5,669 nucleotides of DNA from positions 1 to 5,669 of the forward strand of contig CAYGKP010000164.1 of assembly GCA_964350605.1 (NCBI GenBank). The letters run 5' to 3'. The position numbers and the translations under genes were made by a program. The notes under the pieces are model-generated. The model did no database searches, was not told the DNA's origin, and saw only the letters and a list, made by a program, of their open reading frames with translations. The DNA is from CAYGKP01 sp964350605 (lineage in GTDB: Bacteria > Bacteroidota > Bacteroidia > Cytophagales > JAAEPT01). Below, piece by piece: positions 1 through 5,176 of this stretch. Position 1 is the first letter of the stretch, and each line of letters starts with the position of its first letter.

Positions 1-1
1 C

Positions 2-652
2 TTCTACAACAATTGGAGGAAGCTCTCTTGGGGCCGCGAAGATCTCCTCGACAAGCTCAAAACTCAGAGGCGGTTAGTCGTGTGCTCGCAGGTGCTTACT
101 CCGCCTCCCGTATTTGAGTTTGTGAGCACCGAGATTCGACCCAACGCAGCTCTGATCGTATTCCCGTTTGAGGACTACTACTCGTTTGGTGTAATCCACT
201 CAATTGCTCATTCTGAATGGTTCAAAGCAAAATGCTCGACGATGAAGGGCGATTGGCGATACACCTCAGAATCTGTCTGGGCCACCTTTCCCTGGCCCCA
301 GTCGCCCACGAAGGCGCAGGTAGACATGGTGGCACAGGCTGCGCAGGACCTCCACCTCGCCCGCACCAAGGCCCTTAAGGACTACAACAAGACCCTGCGC
401 GACCTCTACCGCCTTCTAGAACAGCCCGGCAAGAACCCGATCAAAGACCTCCACGCCGCCCTCGACAAGGCTGTCCTCGAAGCCTACGGGTTCGATCAAC
501 AGACCGACCTACTCTCGCAACTGCTAGATCTGAACTTCAAGGTTGCCGCCCGCGAAGCCAAAGGCGAGCCCGTCCAAGGCCCCGGCCTCCCCAGCTTCAT
601 CACCGACCCGTCGCCCTACGTGACGGACGACTGCGTGAAGTTCAGTTGGTGA
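2..652 (+). CDS. MmeI-like DNA methyltransferase, C-terminal part (5' end outside window)
   Basis: This is the C-terminal 216 residues of a large DNA adenine methyltransferase or combined restriction-methylation protein. The frame is open from base 2, so the internal GTG at 80 is not the start and the catalytic domain lies off the left edge. The visible part resembles the target-recognition and C-terminal regions of MmeI/type IIL-like class I SAM-dependent methyltransferases: a CSQV segment followed by PVFEFV, then PFEDYYSFGVIHS, CSTMKGDWRYTS and the hallmark TFPWPQ. A helical tail follows with LRDLYRLLEQPGKNPIKD and LDKAVLEAYGF, ending in a TDDC motif near the stop. The family recognises a specific DNA site and methylates adenine in it; some members also carry a nuclease, which cannot be judged here. 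It converges on the minus-strand operon and marks a defence-rich region. A DISARM- or BREX-type methylase is an alternative that the missing upstream genes would settle. Confidence 0.85.
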   Translation, partial: FYNNWRKLSWGREDLLDKLKTQRRLVVCSQVLTPPPVFEFVSTEIRPNAALIVFPFEDYYSFGVIHSIAHSEWFKAKCSTMKGDWRYTSESVWATFPWPQSPTKAQVDMVAQAAQDLHLARTKALKDYNKTLRDLYRLLEQPGKNPIKDLHAALDKAVLEAYGFDQQTDLLSQLLDLNFKVAAREAKGEPVQGPGLPSFITDPSPYVTDDCVKFSW

Positions 653-734
653 TGAACTGGATCGTGATGAGCAAGCAGGATTTTCGATACGAGGATCGCG
701 CAATCTGATTAGGGAGTCGCCAGAGTAAGGGAAG

Positions 735-842
735 GAGCGGCTGTGGCAGATCATTAAGAATACTTACCGCACCCTTATGATCCGTGGGATGAAGGGGTGC
801 TGTATTTGCTCCACGGATAAAGAGACATCCGGATACTTAAAG
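735..842 (+). pseudogene. Relic of the C-terminus of a DUF2075-type P-loop protein
   Basis: Frame 3 reads about 36 residues, beginning ERLWQIIKNTYRTLMIRG and continuing MKGCCICSTDKETSGYLKAL. This matches my memory of the C-terminal end of DUF2075 proteins (P-loop NTPases with helicase-like features), where a KNTYRxLMTRGMKGC segment followed by a TDxE..YL stretch is typical. The frame has a stop (TAA at 726-728) just upstream, no plausible start codon or ribosome site, and its downstream continuation runs into the 3' end of the opposite-strand glycosylase gene. I read it as a decayed remnant, probably the tail of a gene whose body was lost when this part of the island was rearranged. The rest of the 653-848 gap holds nothing else convincing. 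Recognition is by eye, so the family name is moderately secure and the relic status is an inference. Confidence 0.5.
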
Positions 843-848
843 GCTCTG

Positions 849-1925
849 CTAGGTTGTAGCAAGTGGCAAGAGCGGTATGTTATACAGCCCTTCGTTCAAC
901 TCTTTCTCTTGCCTTAAAACATCTCGAATCCTTAGGTAAGCCAACTGCTTAAGTTTTTCGTCACTCAGATTGGCGAACTTATTTACTAGCTCTAATGCGC
1001 TGTGAGGAAATATTTTGTTCTCCGCCCTTTTCTCGGAGAATAGATCGTCATTCACTTTATAGGTTATCCTGTTTTTGACTTGAATGTCGGGGATGCTTTT
1101 TTTGAGCCTGTCAATATGTATGTCGACGCAGTAGGGGCCGTCTTTCTGTCTGATGTAGTAGGCATGGGTTAGCCTAAACCCAGTTGACTTATGAAAATCA
1201 TGCTCGATCAAGAACATTGTCTTGTGTAGTCCGAAATATGATATTCCTCGATTTCCTGTTGACTCGACAATTCGAATGACGAGGTCAATAATATCCCCTT
1301 TTATCTCAGCAGAAGTAATAGATCTCCTTGATCCTGAAAGTTGTCTGTAGGTGTCAGCAACAAGTTGGTAATCCCCACGCTGATTCAACATACTGCGATG
1401 AATCATTGCGCGCTGTCCGGGATGGTAGAGTGGCATTAATACCCTGTTGTACCAACTAAACTTATTTCTGACACCCTCTGACAATGATATCCCGTGCTTC
1501 TCAATACTATTAAGAGTGTGAAGAGACTTTGAGCCTAGAGTGACCACAATGATTGGGTCAATTATGTCGATCTGTCTCTTTAGAAAAGAAGAGCAATTGT
1601 CTAGTTCTTTGTTCGTTGGGGTTGAATTATTTCCCTTCTCATCTTTGGGATTGCACAATGCTGCATTTGTTACAAAAATATGGTACCGAGATAAGCCAGA
1701 ATATGACAAAAGATCTTCAAAATTTCTTCCAGAAATATCCCCATGAAATGGAAGTTTCGTTTGGTCTGCACCAAGCCGTCCGGGTGCCTCGCCAATAAAA
1801 AGAATATTTGATTCTAGTGGTCCATTTGCAAGTGAAAGCACCCTTGAACTATCGCACATCCTTGGGCATAACTGGCATTCCTTTACTTCTTTAACTAATG
1901 CCTCAAAGTCTTCGAACTTGCTCAT
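849..1925 (-). CDS. Uracil-DNA glycosylase-like protein (Fe-S type) fused to a YwgA/SocA-like C-terminal domain
   Basis: The 358-residue product has two parts. Residues 1-195 form a uracil-DNA glycosylase superfamily domain, which excises uracil or related bases from DNA. Four cysteines placed as in 4Fe-4S family 4/5 enzymes are present (C17, C20, C91, C111). The first active-site motif is GEAPG (45-49), followed by GADQT and PFHGDISG, closer to the family 5 (UDGb) pattern than to family 4; the second motif is YHPG with H168. Residues about 205-358 contain GLHKTMFLIEHDF and a KDGPY turn, resembling YwgA/SocA-like (DUF4065-type) domains known from toxin-antitoxin and phage-related proteins; this half is less certain. 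Single-function UDGa/UDGb enzymes are usually about 200-250 residues, so the fusion is unusual. The ATG overlaps the stop of the upstream gene in an ATGA and has no clear Shine-Dalgarno, which points to translational coupling. It is the last gene of the operon. Which base it removes cannot be read from the sequence. Confidence 0.85.
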   Translation of the reverse strand: MSKFEDFEALVKEVKECQLCPRMCDSSRVLSLANGPLESNILFIGEAPGRLGADQTKLPFHGDISGRNFEDLLSYSGLSRYHIFVTNAALCNPKDEKGNNSTPTNKELDNCSSFLKRQIDIIDPIIVVTLGSKSLHTLNSIEKHGISLSEGVRNKFSWYNRVLMPLYHPGQRAMIHRSMLNQRGDYQLVADTYRQLSGSRRSITSAEIKGDIIDLVIRIVESTGNRGISYFGLHKTMFLIEHDFHKSTGFRLTHAYYIRQKDGPYCVDIHIDRLKKSIPDIQVKNRITYKVNDDLFSEKRAENKIFPHSALELVNKFANLSDEKLKQLAYLRIRDVLRQEKELNEGLYNIPLLPLATT

Positions 1926-2608
1926 GTTAGGAGTTTCGAAGTCGCTGGAATGGAGGTTGCGTGAACGGAGTGGCAGACTATCTCCACCAATTGTCTGTTG
2001 GTGTGCCTAGCGATGAAAGATCCAAGGTAGAGTAGCCCATAGAGATTTCCGAGAGCTTTTCCGTGGTAATCGTGATTCCTATAGACAGCCGTCAAACAAA
2101 TTGAGGTTTTATTGGGAGCGAGTATTTGAACGTACTGTAGACAGGGGTTTCCAAGCGGTCGCCAAGTATCAAGGTTCCTGCCTGATAGATGGAAATAGAT
2201 AACAGTTTTTGGGTTATTCTTCCAATTATTGAGAATGCGGATTGCTTCTTCTAGCTGGTTGACAGGCTGACCATATTGGTCTGTTGAGTTGATCAATCTT
2301 TGAAAGTACGTTCCCCAAGAGGTTTTTCGCTTTCTGTTAATCGAATGTGCTCGGGAGTATAGTGAGTAGATTTCATCCCTATTACTTTCTATCTTCTTAT
2401 AGGGAAATATCGTGTTTATAACAGCACTTACTCTGTCTTTACCCCCCACATTTCTCGAATCATAATCCGAGAAATCTATTGACCTATCTGGAAGATTGGT
2501 GTCGGTTATTTTTAGAACTAGATTGTATGTCTCGTGTTTGCAAGACTTTAGTTTTTCTACTGCGAGTTTCCAAGCCTCTAATGGCGTACCTCCCTCGATA
2601 GTCGTCAT
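1922..2608 (-). CDS. Divergent thymidylate synthase-fold protein
   Basis: The 228-residue product aligns by eye with the C-terminal two thirds of thymidylate synthase and dUMP/dCMP hydroxymethylases. A WGTYF segment (98-102) corresponds to the TS loop before the helix ending in NNPKT (131-135). NPC places the nucleophilic cysteine at C156, as in the TS PPCH motif. YRNHD (176-180) matches the TS QRSxD phosphate- and base-binding motif, GN at 187-188 matches the conserved Asn, and HSVHATS (213-219) matches the TS GDAHIY region with H216 in place. Differences are a Lys-Thr where TS has its Arg-Arg pair, Tyr for Gln before R177, Thr for the final Tyr, and an N-terminus unlike housekeeping TS. The nucleophile is kept, so it may still act on a pyrimidine nucleotide, or bind one as a sensor; ordinary dTMP synthesis seems unlikely. 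The gene overlaps both neighbours by four bases (ATGA), making it the middle gene of a coupled operon. Confidence 0.8.
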   Translation of the reverse strand: MTTIEGGTPLEAWKLAVEKLKSCKHETYNLVLKITDTNLPDRSIDFSDYDSRNVGGKDRVSAVINTIFPYKKIESNRDEIYSLYSRAHSINRKRKTSWGTYFQRLINSTDQYGQPVNQLEEAIRILNNWKNNPKTVIYFHLSGRNLDTWRPLGNPCLQYVQILAPNKTSICLTAVYRNHDYHGKALGNLYGLLYLGSFIARHTNRQLVEIVCHSVHATSIPATSKLLT

Positions 2609-3531
2609 TGTATAATTCTTAGCTCTCGATTGCCTAGATCAATTTCTAGAACACCTCTATTGTTGTTCATCAAGTGTTTGAAAGCACGGCACCCTTGTAA
2701 TATGGCTTGCTCCCACCCAGTGGTCGGCTGTGTTTTCACTTCAAGATTTGATGTGAGTGATCTGACCTGTTTAATCAATGAGAAACTGGGGGTTAGGCCT
2801 TCCTCTTCATAAAAATCAAATCGGATCGCCTCTGAAAAAATAATTGCCACTATCGCCTCTTCAAGGATAAAGGCTCTTGCTCCGTCTTCAACTGTGTCGA
2901 TCTCAGGCTTTGCTTTTCTCTTTCTTCTAAGCAATGCACGTATGGCTGGTGACCATCTGAGCACAGCAGCAAACGCTAAATGAAAGGCATCGTGGAAACG
3001 GTAATAATCTTCCTCGTGAGCGTTATCGTTTAGTTTATCACCCAATGGGATGTCATCTAAATCTGGATGATCTGGTACAGACATATAAGCGTGGGCTATT
3101 CCTCCCTCTATTTTTTGCTCGAATTTTACCTTAAATCTTAATGGTAGTCGCTCGCTATCGGGAAACCCTTCGTCATAAAAGGCATCAATATCTTCAGGTG
3201 AGTCATATGATTTTACCCGTTCCTGAACCTTTTCAAGGTTTGCCGTCGCGATATCGTCTAAGCTAATACCCAGGTGGGAGGCAATGCTGGACATATACCA
3301 AAGTATATCCCCTAACTCCTCCCGGAAAAATGGGGCATGAAGTTCGTGTCTCTCAATGTGTTTTAGTGTCTTTTTATACTCTGAGAGTAGGCTGCCAGAT
3401 TCTCCTGCTAAGCCGAGAAGGGGTATAACCAAACCCTCTTTAATCTCTTTTCCAGTATCGCCTTTATCTACTTTTACAAAGAGAGTTCGATCAGTACGGC
3501 TCGCTAGTTCTTGGTACTTGTCAAAGTCCAT
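2605..3531 (-). CDS. MazG-like nucleotide pyrophosphohydrolase with extended C-terminal domain
   Basis: Residues 34-106 form an all-alpha MazG/dUTPase-type NTP pyrophosphohydrolase domain, which hydrolyses (d)NTPs to the monophosphate and pyrophosphate using Mg2+. GLAGESGSLLSEYKK (40-54) carries the first acidic helix with E44, and EELGDILWYM (71-80) gives the ExxD pair E72/D75. The usual second Glu of the first motif is Ser47 here. Residues about 130-155 look beta-rich. The part at 172-235 is helical again, with YRFHDAFHLAF (H180, D181, H184), a basic RRKRK patch at 202-206, and EDGARA plus EEA (215-226), acidic and histidine residues that could hold a second metal site. At 308 residues it is far longer than single-domain MazG-like enzymes of about 100. 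The ATG at 3531 is the only reasonable start, since the next Met is residue 80; its Shine-Dalgarno is weak. It is the first gene of the operon and its TGA overlaps the next ATG. The nucleotide substrate is not evident. Confidence 0.85.
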   Translation of the reverse strand: MDFDKYQELASRTDRTLFVKVDKGDTGKEIKEGLVIPLLGLAGESGSLLSEYKKTLKHIERHELHAPFFREELGDILWYMSSIASHLGISLDDIATANLEKVQERVKSYDSPEDIDAFYDEGFPDSERLPLRFKVKFEQKIEGGIAHAYMSVPDHPDLDDIPLGDKLNDNAHEEDYYRFHDAFHLAFAAVLRWSPAIRALLRRKRKAKPEIDTVEDGARAFILEEAIVAIIFSEAIRFDFYEEEGLTPSFSLIKQVRSLTSNLEVKTQPTTGWEQAILQGCRAFKHLMNNNRGVLEIDLGNRELRIIQ

Positions 3532-3545
3532 GGGCTTAGATTTCC

Positions 3546-3590
3546 AACTAATATAGTTAGGATATAAATTAAAAGTATGGGAATAAAGTT
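3546..3590 (-). promoter_or_regulatory. Possible operon promoter and small dyad
   Basis: The 68-base gap between the integrase stop and the MazG-like start is strongly AT-rich and is the only room for an operon promoter. On the minus strand a TATATT hexamer (3550-3555) could be a -10 element, but no good -35 lies 17 bases upstream (ATACTT at 3573-3578). A short dyad, AACTA and TAGTT separated by three bases (3546-3558), overlaps that hexamer and could be an operator. The integrase is transcribed in the same direction with no clear terminator after it, so readthrough could also feed the operon. Confidence 0.25.
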
Positions 3591-3599
3591 CCGAGCATT

Positions 3600-4964
3600 T
3601 TAAATCTGCCTAAATGCCCTCACCACAATCTCATAGTCCTCTTTCGTCGAGGTAATGATGTAAGCATGGTGGGCTTCCTTGTTAAGGGTGCTGTGGCCGG
3701 ATAGACGGCGTACAATCACTTCGCTGACTCCGGCGGCATGGAGGCGGGTGATGAATGTCCGACGCAGCGAGTGGGCTGAAAAGCGGGTGTAGCGCGGCAC
3801 GATCTTCACGCGATCATGTTTTCCAGCCCCCAAAACGATTCGAGTCTCTTCCTGCTCGGTGATGCCCGTTTGCTTGGCGACCTCTTTGATGAGCCGATTG
3901 AAGAACTGCTCCGTTAAGATCACGCCACCGGGCACACGTTGCGGCAAGGCGAAGTCCGGTTGATGCTTATACTTAGAGAACACCTTAAACACTTCGGGAT
4001 GAATGGGGATCTCCACCTTCTTGGATCCCTTCGATGTTCTCAGACGGATGAATGAGTTAGCGGGATGCTTATGGTCCAGATTGACTTCATGGCGTTCCAT
4101 CGTTAACAGATCACTTACGCGCAGTCCCGTCATCATGCCGACGATCATCACATCACGCGCCGTTTCCATTGCGCTTCGATCATGGATGCGATCTGGCAGT
4201 TCCAGATGGATGATCGCCCATATCTCTTCAAGTGATAGGGCAGCCGAATCTGATTCAGCATTCAGTTTCTTGAAGTCGGGGTGTTTATGAACCTCGTTCT
4301 TCGAGTAGCCCGCCGAGAGCGCCCAGTTCATGTATGCCTTCCAATCCTTGATAGCTGTTCCGATGGAACGGTCAGACAGTCCCACAACTGTTTCATTCGT
4401 CGACAAACGGTATTCGTGCCGTAGGTGCCATACCAGTTCATCGTACATCACGAGTGTCACATCGTCGAAATAGGGATCAATGCCTTTCGTTTGGCAGAAC
4501 TCTGAAAAACGATGGTAAAACGTGCCCTTTGCACGTATGGTCATTGGCGACTGATCACGCATGCGGCAATGGGCGATGTATTCCTCCCATGTGCCCAGCA
4601 TCTTGGCTGCCCGCCGCCCGCCAACTCGATCTTTTAGGTTTTCCTCTTCGAGGATACGGTTCTTGATCTCATCAAGCGTGGCATCACGTCCCAGCTCATC
4701 GCGGAGCATCAAGGGAATCTTATGAACGAGGCGGAACTGTAGTTCGGCCAAACGGGCGCGGGCTTCGATGGCCCATTGCTCCTTGCCGACAACTGATTCA
4801 GGTGATCCCTTGGCATCGAAATCCCAATGAGACACAGGAACGCGCAAACCGACCAGTTTGGCGTTTTTGAATGATTTGTATTGATGGGTGAACCGTAAGA
4901 TGATCGTTCGATCACCTTTGCCGCCCTTGCCCCTCATGTCTAAGTGAAATTGAACCGAGGCCAT
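3600..4964 (-). CDS. Tyrosine site-specific recombinase (island integrase)
   Basis: The 454-residue protein has the full architecture of a phage-type integrase. Residues 1-50 are an arm-type DNA-binding domain (IILRFTHQYKSFKNAK, then VPVSHWDFD) of the kind frequent in Bacteroidota and related phyla. Residues 123-222 are the SAM-like core-binding domain (TWEEYIAHC, SPMTIRAKG). The catalytic domain follows: R282 in TGLRVSDLL, K312 in the TSKGSKK beta-hairpin, H398 and R401 in AHSLRRTF, H424 in LSGHST, and the nucleophile Y435 in HHAYI. All catalytic residues are present, so it is probably active. It would cut and rejoin DNA at short core sites through a 3'-phosphotyrosine, integrating or excising the island. 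The gene starts 68 bases from the 3' end of tRNA-Arg and reads away from it, the standard arrangement for tRNA-targeting islands. The start has no Shine-Dalgarno and follows a perfect dyad, which may control it. XerC/XerD is ruled out by length and by the arm domain. Confidence 0.95.
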   Translation of the reverse strand: MASVQFHLDMRGKGGKGDRTIILRFTHQYKSFKNAKLVGLRVPVSHWDFDAKGSPESVVGKEQWAIEARARLAELQFRLVHKIPLMLRDELGRDATLDEIKNRILEEENLKDRVGGRRAAKMLGTWEEYIAHCRMRDQSPMTIRAKGTFYHRFSEFCQTKGIDPYFDDVTLVMYDELVWHLRHEYRLSTNETVVGLSDRSIGTAIKDWKAYMNWALSAGYSKNEVHKHPDFKKLNAESDSAALSLEEIWAIIHLELPDRIHDRSAMETARDVMIVGMMTGLRVSDLLTMERHEVNLDHKHPANSFIRLRTSKGSKKVEIPIHPEVFKVFSKYKHQPDFALPQRVPGGVILTEQFFNRLIKEVAKQTGITEQEETRIVLGAGKHDRVKIVPRYTRFSAHSLRRTFITRLHAAGVSEVIVRRLSGHSTLNKEAHHAYIITSTKEDYEIVVRAFRQI

Positions 4965-4965
4965 T

Positions 4966-4988
4966 TTGTGTACTCATTTTGTACACAA
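4966..4988. repeat. Perfect inverted repeat next to the integrase start
   Basis: TTGTGTAC (4966-4973) and GTACACAA (4981-4988) form a perfect 8-base dyad with a 7-base AT-rich spacer, ending one base before the integrase ATG. This form suits two roles: an operator repressing the integrase, or a core-type recombination site, since tyrosine recombinases bind short inverted arms around a 6-8 base overlap. The rest of the 4965-5031 gap holds TTGAAA on the minus strand at a promoter-like distance, but no clear -10 element. Confidence 0.5.
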
Positions 4989-5031
4989 GTAGCCAAAAAC
5001 ATGGCCTATTTCAAATTAAACAAAGGTAAAG

Positions 5032-5056
5032 TGACCCTAGCAGGAGTCGAACCTGC
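5032..5056 (-). other. Inferred island attachment region (3' end of tRNA-Arg)
   Basis: The integrase next to the tRNA 3' end implies that integration used the T-arm and 3' acceptor strand of this gene, which the island restored on entry. The expected second copy, a direct repeat of part of this segment, is not in the window, so the exact core and the other island end are undetermined. The assignment rests on gene arrangement only. Confidence 0.5.
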
Positions 5057-5105
5057 AACCTTTGGTACCGGAAACCAACACTCTATCCAGTTGAGCTATA
5101 GGGCC
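5032..5105 (-). tRNA. tRNA-Arg(CCG)
   Basis: A 74-base cloverleaf folds cleanly on the minus strand. The acceptor stem GGCCCTA pairs with TAGGGTC (one G-U pair), with discriminator A at 5032. The D arm starts GCTC and has a TGGATA loop segment. The anticodon stem TTGGT/ACCAA holds the seven-base loop TTCCGGT, giving anticodon CCG (5069-5071), which reads the Arg codon CGG. The variable loop is AGGTT, and the T arm is GCAGG-TTCGACT-CCTGC. The 3' CCA is not encoded, so it would be added by the CCA-adding enzyme. It lies downstream of sucC in the same direction and is the probable integration target of the island to its left. Confidence 0.96.
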
Positions 5106-5145
5106 AGACCCGCCTCCAATTGAGGATTGCGGGAGCGCAAAGATA

Positions 5146-5165
5146 GCCAACTCCACCGAGTTGGC
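5146..5165 (-). terminator. Probable terminator of sucC
   Basis: GCCAACTC and GAGTTGGC form a perfect 8-base-pair stem with a four-base loop, 11 bases after the sucC stop. On the minus strand the stem is followed by TATCTTT, a short imperfect T-run. Position and stem fit an intrinsic terminator separating sucC from the tRNA gene. A smaller 5-base-pair hairpin (TTGCG/CGCAA, 5127-5140) lies just beyond it. Confidence 0.65.
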
Positions 5166-5176
5166 GAGACGAAATG

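Noticed and set aside
652..708. 18-codon plus-strand frame whose ATG overlaps the methyltransferase stop
   Set aside because: It is too short, ends quickly, and resembles nothing I recognise. It could be the first codons of a lost downstream gene, but that cannot be supported.
769..818. Overlapping inverted repeats (ATCCGTGG/CCACGGAT at 780-787 and 811-818; GCACCC/GGGTGC at 769-774 and 795-800) as a bidirectional terminator between the convergent genes
   Set aside because: There is no T-run on either strand after the stems, the loops are long, and the stretch reads as the coding relic of a DUF2075-like C-terminus. The repeats may be coincidental.
844..856. CTGCTAGG near the end of the glycosylase gene, matching part of the tRNA 3' end, as the second attachment site
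   Set aside because: The match is only eight bases and it lies in the opposite orientation to the tRNA, whereas flanking attachment sites must be direct repeats.
4003..4666. Plus-strand open frames opposite the integrase
   Set aside because: They are antisense shadows of a well-supported integrase and have low-complexity, unfamiliar sequence and no ribosome sites.
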